Shown here: piece after piece, positions 1 to 10,495 of the stretch
How the letters are laid out: each line of letters begins with the position of its first letter
How positions within the stretch are numbered: the first letter of the stretch is position 1
Assembly (NCBI RefSeq): GCF_000003605.2
Contig: NW_003123406.1
Coordinates: 151,460 to 178,175, forward strand
From: Saccoglossus kowalevskii
Taxonomy: Eukaryota > Hemichordata > Enteropneusta > Harrimaniidae
DNA: 26,716 nt
Reading direction: 5' to 3'
Translations under genes and position numbers: made by a program
Notes under the pieces: model-generated
Seen by the model: only the letters and a program-made list of their open reading frames with translations
Told to the model about the DNA's origin: nothing
The model's database searches: none

Positions 1-250
1 TGGGCTGCTGTCAAACGTGCAGCATGTTACATAGTCGCCGTTGGTTGTAATACAATGGGCTGGTGTCAGACGTGCAGCATGGTACATAGTCGCTTTTTGC
101 TAGAACACATCGTGTTGCTCTAAGACAAGCAGCATGTTACATAGTCTCCGTTGGCGGTAACACATCGGGCTGGTGTTAGACGTGCAGCATGTTATAGTTG
201 CCGTTGGGGAGAACATATTGTGTTGCTCTCAGGCGTGCAGCATGTTACAT
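1..250. repeat. 55-bp tandem repeat, about 4.5 copies, cut by the window start
   Basis: The phrase GTGCAGCATGTTACATAGT recurs in near-identical form with a spacing of about 54-55 bases; units begin near 1, 56, 111, 165 and 219. Unit heads alternate between GGGCTGGTGTCAGACG-like and TGTTGCTCTAAGAC-like versions, so the array may have a two-unit higher order. It stops near 250, where AT-rich unique sequence starts. The array probably extends left of the window. No coding signal is visible. Confidence 0.85.
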
Positions 251-1669
251 AATTTGTTACAAAAACATACACTAATTGGTAAGTACAATTATGCTTTAAT
301 ATTATGCATAATTCCCAATTCATTATCATAATGTTTCAACGTATTCTCAAAAAACTTTATTCTGTGTTCAATTTCAAAAATGATATACATATGACAAATA
401 GGGTCAAGCTATTTTACCAACACTTCTATAAATCAAAGAAAATTTTGAAAAGCAACTATTTTTCAAGAATGCAAGTCGATCAGACATGCTTCAGATATTG
501 CTAAAAATGTTTAAAGAAATGCTTTAACATCAGTTAATCAGCAAAGTCTTGCAAGATTATCTCTCATTGGTTAAAAAAAAAACTATGCAAGAAACAAGAT
601 GGCCACCACCAGTCCATCACGATTCGCATCGGAAATCAGCCAGTTTTGATGAGATCACAAAATCAAAGCATGCGCTAATGGACAGATAAGGTACTATGTG
701 TAAAATTTGAAGATAATTAATTGGTCTAGGAAAGCAAGAACAAATGAGTCAATGCACACACAGAGACTAAACTAAAAGTCCTTGTTTGTAGACTGCGTCT
801 GAATGGGCACTAAATGTCCTTTGATTGCATTCATTAAAAAAACAAAACAAACTTTGTGTCAGTGTACTGTATGTAGTGCTTTTTACGAATACACAACATT
901 GCAGATAAAAATGTGAGATGTAGGTTTCAAACTAATATATATATGATGATGAAAAAAAATAAAAATTAAAAAAATACAACAACCTGTAGTATTGTTGTAC
1001 TACACCCTTGTACTATTAATATGAGCTAACTCAGTTGAGTTCTACCTTTAGACTTTAATATTGGATTTTGCTACATCTCCATATTTTACTCTGGCATCAT
1101 GAATTTTAAGCAATGCATCTCTTGTAATAATCAATATTTAAAATTGTATGGAATCACATATTAGGTATCTATTTTTTGCCCACGCCTTGAAACAAATTCT
1201 AAATGTAATGTGAAACCAACAATGCACACTGAATAATAATATTTTTTTTTACTACTATGAGAATATTCAAGATATTAATCAACAATATTTTTTTTGCTTC
1301 AGCACCCAGCTAATCACTTACAGTGCGGCTTTACAAAATTGTTTTTTAAGTGCCTAGAGATAGTCAATCTCATTCGTACAGTGACTTTATGTATTGTAGG
1401 CAAATAGCGGAATCTTCACCTCATAGCAGTGTGTATAATGTCCCCTATTCCTTCCATTTAAAATATCGGTAAGATTATACAGTAATTGCAGTTTCAAGGT
1501 TACCTAAATTCAGGTAAATATAAGTTTTATACGTTGGACTTCTTACGAGGTTACACAGGTAGCACTTGCAACTCTTTAGTATTTTATTTTAGCTTGGGGA
1601 TCTATTTAATGTACATAAAAGTATTCCGTATTTCATGTTGTGGAATTGAAGGCAGATGGTTCAAATCTC
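251..1669. other. AT-rich stretch with no gene seen
   Basis: All six frames are broken by frequent stops. Short A or T runs occur, for example around 950-975 and 1242-1250. The small open frames here (such as 304-504 and 1486-1674) show no domain, no splice context and no composition change, so I take them as chance. Confidence 0.6.
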
Positions 1670-1698
1670 TGTAAATTTTGCAAGAGACAAAATTTACA
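1670..1698. repeat. Perfect 11-bp hairpin
   Basis: TGTAAATTTTG at 1670-1680 is followed, after a 7-base loop, by its exact reverse complement CAAAATTTACA at 1688-1698. It could form a stem-loop or be a remnant of a small transposon end. Nothing else supports a function. Confidence 0.5.
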
Positions 1699-1854
1699 AG
1701 TCAGTAAAAATTGCAAAATTTTGTAGCAGAGAAATTGTCTTTGCTGTACGTTCTACGCCACGTGTCAGTCAGTGACTTTCGCGAAATGTTGTCCCCATGA
1801 ATCTCATGACATTTTTTGCAGCGAAAATTAAACAGCTTACAATATACATTGTAA

Positions 1855-1975
1855 GGTGGCAGTTGTCACGCCGCGTCCTGTTCGATATGGGACTCATAGC
1901 GATGTATACCACATGTGTAAAATACATTGTTTATTTACATGAAATTCGAACACGCGCTGCGCGACAACCACCACG
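1855..1975 (+). mobile_element. Short interspersed element with imperfect terminal inverted repeats, copy A
   Basis: The two ends are imperfect inverted repeats: GTGGCAGTTGTCACGC on the left matches the reverse complement of the right end (GTGGTGGTTGTCGCGC) at 13 of 16 positions. A diverged copy lies at 16853-16967 inside the receptor gene. The two share CTGTTCGATATG-GACTC, CATTGTTT-TTTAC and the CGCTGCGC-ACAAC end. With no coding capacity and about 120 bp, this fits a MITE. The target-site duplication is not clear. Confidence 0.6.
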
Positions 1976-2519
1976 CTTTCCCTCTTTTTATTACAAATTC
2001 ACAAAAGTGACCTGTTTATAGTCTGCAATTTTGTTCACAAGATTGGGACAAAAATAGCCTAGTTTTTGAGCAAAAACTGAAAATTGACTCAAATTTTATC
2101 TGTCGGTTCCAAAATTAGAGTTTATTTTCAGAAATTTTGAAGAATATAAGAAAAAAGTGCAAAAACATTTGAGCGAGAAAGTCTGGTGGTGTCTTACCAG
2201 ACTATATACACGTGTGTTTCTTCAACTGACTACTCACTCAGCCATATAAACTAGAGTACATGTACATTAATTAAGCTTGAATAACCAAACACACTGTATT
2301 GAGTACGACAGAATGTTTTCCTATCAGATGAAGACAAAGTAATCTATTGGTGCCTTGTGTCTTAACTGTTTCTGTCATCACTACTGGGTAATATAAAACT
2401 GTCCTTGGAAAGTATAGCAGATAACCAGGGGAATGATATGGTTCCTTACTAATAAGAGCACTGTCAGCTTGTGTACAAATGATAATATAAGAAATGAGCG
2501 AAGCTTATAGTATTATTGA
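1976..2519. other. No gene seen
   Basis: AT-rich, stop-dense sequence between two repeats. No conserved coding pattern, RNA gene or clear regulatory motif was found. Confidence 0.55.
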
Positions 2520-3275
2520 TTGCCCGTCGGCGTCTGGCGTCCTTCGTCGTCGCCGTTGTCAACTTTACATTTTCAACTCCTTCTTGAAAACCACAAACTG
2601 TATAGCTGTGAAACTTTCTAGGAAGATACCTTGGGTGGTTCTTTCTCAGATTTGTTCATTTCGTGTGGATATGTTCAATTGTCTTATTTATAGCGAATAT
2701 TTTTTGCTATTTTCGACTTCTTTTTGAAAACTGCTAACCCAAATGCTTTGGTACTTGGTATGTAGGTACCGTGGGTGGACCTCTCTCAGATTTGATAATT
2801 TTGTGATGATATCTTCAATTCTCTAATTTTGATGAATAATTTTGACATTTTTTGGTAAAAAGTGATATTTTTGACTTCTTGTTAAAAATCGCAAGTCTGA
2901 TTGCTTTGATATTACATATCTAGGTACTACATGTGGATCTCTCTCAGATTTGTTCATTTCGGGATGATATCTTTAATTCTCTAATTTTTATAAATATTTT
3001 TGTCATTTTTGGTAAAAAGTAATATTTTCGACTTCTTGTTAAAAACCGCAAGTCTAATTGCTTTGATATTAGATATACTACAAAGGTACTACAGGTAGAC
3101 CTCTCTCAGATTTGTTCATTTCGTGATGATTTTGTTCATCAATTATCTAATTTAATGAATATTTTTGATTAAAAGTTATATTTTCACATTTTCACATCAC
3201 AAGTCTGATTGCTTTGATGCTATACATATTGTTCATTTTCTGGTGATATCTTCTGTTCTTTAATTGAAATGTGCA
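2520..3275. repeat. Degenerate tandem repeat, period about 140-160 bp, four to five units
   Basis: The core CTCTCAGATTTGTTCATTTC recurs with its TCTCAGA ending near 2650, 2790, 2947 and 3110. In each unit it follows a GGTACC-or-GGTACT-plus-GTGGAC segment and precedes a TTCAATTCTCTAATTTT segment. ACTTCTTGTTAAAAA-CGCAAGTCTGATTGCTTTGATAT-like stretches link the units. A fifth, partial unit fades near 3275. The array opens with a GC-rich run of CGTCGTC-type triplets at 2525-2558. Similar multi-unit sequences are, from general knowledge, common in marine invertebrate genomes. There is no continuous frame across the units. Confidence 0.7.
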
Positions 3276-3284
3276 TTGCTAACA

Positions 3285-3362
3285 GCGGAGCTATCTCAGC
3301 GGATAGGCTGCTAGTTTTTTTAACACCTCACTGTTTCTAATATCCCGGAAGGAGATTCAAGA
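3285..3362 (+). mobile_element. Possible tRNA-derived SINE head
   Basis: GAGCTATCTCAGCGGATAGG at 3289-3308 resembles a tRNA D-arm and A box. GGAGATTCAAGAT at 3350-3362 resembles a B box, at about the right distance of roughly 55 bases. The acceptor stem does not pair, so this is not a working tRNA gene. A degraded SINE relic is the best reading, but the match is by eye. Confidence 0.4.
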
Positions 3363-5046
3363 TGGCTGCTTTATGTTATATTAAATGATTTGCGTTTATT
3401 ATGTTACCACTTGTACACTGGCTGACTGTGGATAATAGCTATAGTATCCGTAACTGAAATTTGTTTCTGAAAGTGCATGTTTACCCTAATAATCAGTCAT
3501 CTGTGATCAGTCACTGGTAAGCATTATTGTGGAAATGCTATCATGATATTTCATGGGAAACAACTTGCTGTATGTGATGAATGAGCTTTATATTTTTGCC
3601 ATCTGTGGTGCACATGAATGATTGCACGTCATGTATTATGTCATAATTTTTTCCCAATAAGCCATGTGTTACATTTTACTTGTAATAACAATAAAGCAAT
3701 GGTAAATGCATTCTCCAGGACCCCAAAATGAAACCCCAACATTAGAAACTGCTTCTAAAAAGTCTAATTTGTTGACTACAATATATTTTTTGGTTGTAAA
3801 TATAACTAATTTCTTGTGCTAACTTAACTGTGTGACATGGTTATAGAGCGATTGCACTGTACTATGTGCTATATAATCTGTAACAGAAACTGCAGCTTCT
3901 ATTAAAAATGGTACAATGCAACAGAGGGGCTGCGGTTTCTATTAGAGCATCTACACATCTACTCCTGCTTTAAATACATTATGTGCAAATATGACAAATG
4001 GCATTTACTCTTGAAATTCACAGACTTATAAAAGTTAAGTTAATGGTTGTGTAAGAAAGTTTACATTCTCAACTTTTGTGGTCTTCCTAGTAATTGGCTC
4101 TTGCTGAAGATTAATATGTTAATTGCTGATAATATTAATAATAATTGGTTAATATTATAAATTTTATAATTTTTCAGTTTGTGACAGTTGCATGAATACT
4201 TCTGAATAATCTTATTGAGTTTAGTGTAGAACATAAGTGCGCCCTCTGTGGTAGAAATTTCCTGTTATGTGCCGACATTTGTGTTGATAAACATTGATTT
4301 TTCTCTCATTGGGTACTAGTCTTGAGCAACATTTTTGAAAAAAAATATTCTGGTTTAAATATTTTGAGGAAAATTAATTATTAAATTTGACTTTTGTTTT
4401 TATAGGGTATGAAGTTATATTGCTTAGATTCTCACAATGACAGAAAGTATGAACAATCAGAAATGAAACTGCAGACAGAAATAACAATTATTATAATTTT
4501 GTGAATTTATAGAAAATGCAAACAGTCAGTAGAGCGAATTAAACTGAAATAGCCTAATTATATTCCATGTTGTTATTTTTAAGTATTTTTTTGGATAATT
4601 TTGAAAAAAAAATTCTTGTTTATTATCAATTCAAGCAGTACTTATTCAGCTACATAATTGAGTATTATTAACGTTCACAGAAAACACATTTTATTTTGAA
4701 AATGTAATTTATTTTGTCAGCGTGAAATTAGAAACCAACAAAAGTATACGTGATGAATTTTGTGCCTTGCATTTATGGTAGCAATAAAAGACAAAATTTC
4801 ATTTCAACAATAAAATATACGTTTTTTTTTTTTCACTGTCTATGTATTTTATTTCATTCAATAAACCAGTCCTAAATTAACATCTAAATTCATTAGTTAT
4901 TTTATTTTATTTTCAAAGTAACGCACAATTTTATCATTTATTAGCATGAGTGCTTTCAAGTTTTTTTGTTATTTTTCTTTGTGCAAACAAGTCTCTCGTA
5001 CCTAATAACCTCAGACTGAAATCAGATTTATATTGCTGAGTGAACA
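3363..5046. other. AT-rich stretch with no gene seen
   Basis: No coding pattern is visible. A small 40-bp duplication lies at about 3885-3950, where CTGCAGCTTCTATTA is followed 40 bases later by CTGCGGTTTCTATTA. A T run lies at 4821-4832. A GCGCCCTCTGTGG motif occurs near 4239-4251. The rest is low-complexity AT-rich sequence. Confidence 0.55.
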
Positions 5047-5110
5047 GTCGGCTCCAGAAATCGAACGTGCAACGTTACAGTGCGAGGTAAACACACTAAC
5101 CAGCTGTGCT
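5047..5110 (-). mobile_element. tRNA-like SINE head on the minus strand
   Basis: Read on the minus strand, AGCACAGCTGGTTAGTGTG (from 5110 down to about 5092) looks like a tRNA D-arm with an A box. GCACGTTCGATTTCTGG (5071 down to 5055) contains a good B box, GTTCGATTTC. The spacing suits an internal RNA polymerase III promoter. Acceptor-stem pairing is poor, so a SINE relic or tRNA pseudogene is more likely than a working tRNA gene. Confidence 0.5.
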
Positions 5111-5789
5111 TTAAGGTTGTTTATGGGCATTCAACTGTTTAATTTAAAAAAAATTATCATAACTATTGATTTGAGCATATCAACTTCTTTAGTTGTCAAT
5201 TATTATTTTGGGGTTTATACAGTATCTGTGTCAATGGTAGCCAGCTAAGATATTACAATACTTTCATTGGATGTGCACGGTGTTAAAAAAACATAACTAT
5301 ATTGGCTTTATTAGTACTGTACATGAGTTCGCTTATAGACATAACTGAGAAATGCATCTGTGTGATCAAAATAAGTTGTATAGTAATTATGCTTTGTAGA
5401 ATAGTCATGCGGTTTTTATGCGCTTCTACATGTATATTTTCACAATGGAGTAAATACAATACGTATACGTTTGACAGCGCAAAATTATATCTCAAGTATC
5501 TCAATATGAAAATGTGCGACTTTGTTCGTTTCACTTCTCTGTTTCATGAATTGCACCAGTAAAGGTCTACAGTGAAAAAATTTCCAGCTTTGGAGATGTG
5601 GTAATATCATGGAATGGCAAACATAGCTACGCTCATTTACTATGCTCATATGTGTATTTATTGTCAGTTTTCTTTTCTACTTTTTTTTGCGAGCACTTTC
5701 TGGGAAATCGAGCATATTTCACATTAAATTGTGGCTACTCTGGCAGTTAAAAAATCAAATGACTTTTACTGAAACTAATATCATGACGT
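5111..5789. other. No gene seen
   Basis: Overlapping open frames of 83-86 codons occur on both strands near 5283-5562. They are rich in Ile, Cys, Tyr and Met in a way typical of AT-rich noncoding DNA and show no recognisable domain. I do not call them genes. Confidence 0.5.
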
Positions 5790-6107
5790 TTAAACAGGGA
5801 TTTTTTTTTAAACAAGGGGCGCAGCGCCCTCTTGCCATGGCCATGTGTCCCCTTACTCTGGGGAGCAAATCCTCTGGCAACCATAAAATTCTTATTGACC
5901 AAAGATCACATGTGACCACAGTCTTCAACTGTGACCTGTCTGATAGTAATTTTGGCCCCAAGGAAGCCATAGAATGCTCGATTTTAACTTAGAATTATCA
6001 AAAACTCCACACCCTGGTAGGGAGAACCCTATCTCCCCCACTTGGTGGCGCCGCTGAATTGCAGTGTTCTCTCTTGCAGTTTTTTTCTAGAAAAACCCCT
6101 AGTTTAA
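5790..6107. mobile_element. MITE-like element, about 318 bp, TTAA at both ends
   Basis: The left end reads TTTAAACAGGGATTTTTTTT. The reverse complement of the right end reads TTTAAACTAGGGGTTTTTCT, so the two are inverted repeats of about 18-19 bp with one indel. TTAA lies at each outer edge (5790-5793 and 6104-6107), the target type used by piggyBac-like transposons. The interior is more GC-rich than the flanks. It holds an imperfect hairpin with arms CAAGGGGCGC and GCGCCCTCTTG at 5812-5833 and a CTCF-like word, CCACTTGGTGGCGC, at 6038-6051. No transposase is present. A 116-codon open frame overlapping the left part is unrecognised and probably chance. Confidence 0.6.
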
Positions 6108-6430
6108 AGATTCGTAGCATTTTTTGCTTACGTACAATGTATAGGAAAATGCACTTTAGTCAAAGAAATACAGCCCTTCAGCTAAATAGAAAATGCATTC
6201 ATATATACATGTATACAGGGATTTTTTGATTTATTTTTATCGTTTGGTACAGACAGCTCTTGGCTACATGTAGCTGCACTGTAATGTTCGCCTACTTTAT
6301 TCGCAGTTCAACGAACTGTCACTGTGGAGCAATGACAAGGTCACTTATTTATGGCTGTGCTCCAGCGCTCCTTGCTTGTCATGTCATCTGTCTGTCACAC
6401 ATTGAATCTTATTGCACCCATGTCATAATC
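6108..6430. other. No gene seen
   Basis: Mixed AT-rich sequence between the MITE-like element and the large minisatellite. The open frame that runs from here into the array has no ATG at its left edge (it opens with TTG) and no recognisable domain. Confidence 0.5.
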
Positions 6431-9085
6431 AACTATATTTTGGTATCCCTAACTTGCTGTTTATTCATGTTGATTTCCCTAACTTGGTATCTATTCATCT
6501 TGATATCTCTATCTTGTGTATGTTATTATTGTATATTTTCTGGGGAAATAAAACATAGGATAGTATTCTATGGTATTACGCAAAAAAAAAAACACATTCT
6601 GTTCATTCATGTTGATATCCTTAACTTGCTATTTATTCATCTTGATATCCCCAACTTACTATTTAATCATCTTGATATCCCTAACTTACTATTTATTTAC
6701 TTTGATATTCCTAACTTGTTATTTATTCATCTTGATATCCCTAACTTATTCATTCATCTTGATATCCCTAACTTACTATTTATTTACTTTGATAACCCAA
6801 ACTTGTTATTTATTCATCTTGATATCCGTAACTTACTATTTATTTACTTTGATATCCCTAACTTGTTATTTATTCATCTTGATATCCCTAACTTATTCAT
6901 TCATCTTGATATCCCTAACTTGCTATTAATTCATCTTGATATCCCTAACTTACTATTTATTTACTTTGATATTCCTAACTTGTTATTTATTCATCTTGAT
7001 ATCTCTAACTTGCTATTTATTTACTTTGATAACCCTAACTTGTTATTTATTCATTTTGATATCCCTAACTTGTTATTTATTCATCTTGATATCCCTAACT
7101 TATTCATTCATCTTGATATCCCCAACTTATTCATTCATCTTGATATTCCTAACTGATTCATTCATCTTGATATCCATAACTTACTATTTATTTACTTTGA
7201 TATCCCTAACTTGTTATTTATTCATCTTGATATCCCTAACTTATTCATTCATCTTGATATCCCTAACTTGTTATTTATTCATCTTGATATCCCTAACTTA
7301 TTCATTCATCTTGATATCCCTAACTTACTATTTATTTACTTTGATATCCCTAACTTGTTATTTATTCATCTTGATATCCCTAACTTATTCATTCATCTTG
7401 ATATCCCTAACTTGTTATTTATTCATCTTGATATCCCTAACTTATTCATTCATCTTGATATCCCTAACTTGTTATTTATTCATCTTGATATCCCTAACTT
7501 ATTCATTCATCTTGATATCCCTAACTTACTATTTATTTACTTTGATATCCCTAACTTGTTATTCATTCATCTTGATATCCCTAACTTGTTATTTATTCAT
7601 CTTGATATCCCTAACTTATTCATTCATCTTGATATCCCTAACTTGTTATTTATTCATCTTGATATCCCGAACTTATTTATTCATATTGATATCCCTAACT
7701 TGTTATTTATTCATCTTGATATCCCGAACTTATTCATTCATCTTGATATCCCTAACTTGTTATTTATTCATCTTGATATCCCTAACTTATTCATTCATCT
7801 TGATATCACTAACTTGCTATTAATTCATCTTGATATCTCTAACTTATTTATTCATATTGATATCCCTAACTTGCTATTTATTCATCTTGATATCCCCAAT
7901 TTGCTATTTATTCATCTTGGTATCCCTAATTTACTATTTATTCACTTTGATATCTCTAACTTGTTATTTATTCATCTTGATATTCCTAACTTATTCATTC
8001 ATCTTGATATCCCTAACTTGCTATTTATTCATCTTGATATCCCTAACTTACTATTTATTTACTTTGATATTCCTAACTTGTTATTTATTCATCTTGATAT
8101 CCCTAACTTGCTATTTATTCATCTTGATATCCCTAACTTATTCATTCATCTTGATATCCCTAACTTACTATTTATTTACTTTGATATTCTTAACTTGTTA
8201 TTTATTCACTTTGATATCCCTAACTTGTTATTTATTCATCTTGATATTCCTAACTTATTCATTCATCTTGATATCCCTAACTTGTTATTTATTCATCTTG
8301 ATATCCCTAACTTATTCATTCATCTTGATATCCCTAACTTACTATTTATTTACTTTGATATCCTTAACTTGTTATTAATTCATCTTGATATCCCTAACTT
8401 ATTCATTCATCTTGATATCCCTAACTTGTTATTTATTCATCTTGATATCCCTAACTTGTTATTTATTCATCTTGATATCCCTAACTTGCTATTAATTCAT
8501 CTTGATATTCCTAACTTATTCATTCATCTTGATATCCCTAACTTGTTATTTATTCATCTTGATATCCCTAACTTGTTATTTATTCATCTTGATATCCCTA
8601 ACTTGTTATTTATTCATCTTGATATTCCTAACTTATTCATTCATCTTGATATCCCTAACTTGTTATTTATTCATCTTGATATCCCTAACTTGTTATTTAT
8701 TCATCTTGATATTCCTAACTTATTCATTCATCTTGATATCCCTAACTTGCTATTTATTCATCTTGATATCCCTAACTTATTCATTCATCTTGATATCCCT
8801 AACTTACTATTTATTTACTTTGATATCCCTAACTTGTTATTAATTCATCTTGATATCCCTAACTTATTCATTCATCTTGATATCCCTAACTTATTCATTC
8901 ATCTTGATATCCCTAACTTGTTATTTATTCATCTTGATATCCCTAACTTGTTATTCATTCATCTTGATATCCCTAACTTGCTATTTATTCATCTTAATAT
9001 CCCAAACTTGCTATTTATTCATCTTGATATCCCTAACTTACTATTTATACAATTTGATATCCCTAACTTGTTATTTATTCATCAC
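6431..9085 (+). repeat. Large minisatellite of interleaved 30-bp and 27-bp units, about 90 copies
   Basis: The shared core is CTTGATATCCCTAACTT. It is followed by GTTATTTATTCAT (30-bp unit), ATTCATTCAT (27-bp unit), or ACTATTTATTTAC leading into a TTTGAT variant (30 bp). A first block at 6431-6525 is separated from the main array by about 75 unrelated bases ending in an A run. Both unit lengths are multiples of three, so one frame is open from 6260 to 9151 apart from a single TGA at 7154-7156. It would encode repeats of LLFIHLDIPN and LFIHLDIPN; a second frame is also mostly open, encoding YLFILISLTC. The unit lacks stops in two frames, so openness does not prove coding, and no start, splice or signal supports a gene. 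Each unit contains EcoRV-type GATATC, and most contain CCCTAAC. Confidence 0.95.
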
Positions 9086-10406
9086 AAACAAACAACTGTC
9101 AAACAGTTGACAAAAACGACATACACGACCCACAAGACAATACTCAAATAAGCAATAACATCACATATTGTCCTTATATGGGCAGTGGTATATTATAATG
9201 TGTATTGAGTGTAACAATAAACTTGGTCCAGGGTTGTATAAAACACTCATCGTTAAACGATGAATGTAAAATAATTGGGTATAAATGCAAGTCAAAACTT
9301 GTGGGATTCATGCCATTAAACCTCTTCAATATTAATCAATTTGCAATAAAAACTAATTCACATTAAAAGGTTTCTTTTGTTTTTGCAAAAACAACAACAA
9401 TGGTGAATGCATGCAATGATTATTTATTCAATAATCATCATTTCTGTTTAAATAGATGAAGTTGTAGATGAAGCATTAAATTTAAATTATCAAGTAATGG
9501 ATTCACCTCGTTTGATTAATTGCTTTGCATTCCCTCTATTATATATTCTGTGCGGTTGAGTGCCATGCTGATGTTCTCAACATCCAAAGTACATGCTCTC
9601 TGCTCGGGTGCACACAGGATTCGTTCTGGTGTGCTTCACGTCTGGTTTGTACTATACGTGATCTGCTCCTAATTCATTGCAGTTCAAATCCGTGCTGGTA
9701 CCTGCTTAGGATTCATCGATCTCTGTGTGCTTCACATTTCGTTCAAACTATCGTGTGAATGTCAAGGAAGTCTGATCATTTGTTCTAATTAAAGGCAGCC
9801 ATACAACCTTATTTGCAAACACAAAGTTCACTGAATTGATGTCTCTTGGTGTGCCACGTAGTATCACGTACACATGTGAATGTGCCATGTCACACTTTCC
9901 CCTGTAGTTTAAGTAATCCATTTCAAAATGTCTCAATGAAAACTAGGCTTTAAATAAGCAGACATAATGAGGACCACAAATTTAATTACCTGAAATAAAA
10001 ATCATCGCAATTAAAAAATGAAGTTTATTATATCACATCTTACAAGAAAGATCAGTACTGGTTCTTAGATTTATTTATCAATTTCCTGTCACATGATGTC
10101 TTGCAAGGCATGTTATTGTTTTTAAGTTCATAAATCCATAAACGTAATTAATATTTACTTGGATTTTATATGTGTGATGTAACTTGACTTGGATTATTGG
10201 AACATAATCATTTTGGTCAACGGCTTGAAATCTGATTTTAATTCCAAAAGTGTTAAATTAAAAAAAGACTAGTTACATGTACCTGTATTCTCTTGTGTGT
10301 TTGACTAGGCATGTATCAATTTCAGAAATCCTCAGAATGTCTGTGTTGTGTAACCATGCTGCTTTCGTTTGACTTAGTGATAACTGTGACTTTATTAATT
10401 TTACAG
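9086..10406. other. Unannotated DNA upstream of the first recognised receptor exon
   Basis: No exon is recognised. Two short perfect palindromes sit just after the minisatellite: CAACTGT-CAA-ACAGTTG at 9093-9109 and TCATCGTT-A-AACGATGA at 9247-9263. The receptor's missing N-terminal exon, which must end one base into a codon, could lie here or further upstream, but I see no convincing candidate. Confidence 0.45.
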
Positions 10407-10495
10407 ATCAGTTGAATGAATTGATATCGTGTCAGATCTGTGGAGACACTTCAACAGGTTTTCATTATGGTGTCCATTCCTGCGAAGGATGTAAG
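10407..10495 (+). CDS. Receptor exon: first zinc finger
   Basis: A good acceptor, TTATTAATTTTACAG, precedes 10407, and the donor GTAAGA follows 10495. The exon begins with two bases (AT) completing a split codon, Asp if the previous exon ends in G. It then encodes [18 protein letters not shown] and the rest of the first zinc finger, ending exactly after CEGCK. The intron after this Lys, just before GFFRR, gives a clean phase-0 junction. The previous exon must end one base into a codon, which constrains any search for it. Confidence 0.92.

Noticed and set aside
5047-5110. Functional tRNA gene
   Set aside because: A- and B-box-like words are present but the acceptor and anticodon stems do not pair properly.
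5642-5992. 116-codon open frame
   Set aside because: It crosses the left end of a MITE-like element, has no recognisable domain, and an opposite-strand frame overlaps it.
6431-9085. CRISPR array
   Set aside because: The repeats are contiguous with no unique spacers, and the genome is clearly eukaryotic.
6431-9085. Interstitial telomere array
   Set aside because: There is one CCCTAA per 27-30 bases, not a tandem hexamer run.
6260-9151. Large repeat-protein genes (298, 295 and 646 codons) over the minisatellite
   Set aside because: Frames stay open because the unit has no stop in two frames and its lengths are multiples of three. There is no ATG at the 6260 start, no splice context, and two overlapping frames are open at once.
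9525-9758. 77-codon open frame and a B-box-like GTTCAAATCC at 9682-9691
   Set aside because: No A box at the right distance and no protein similarity recognised.
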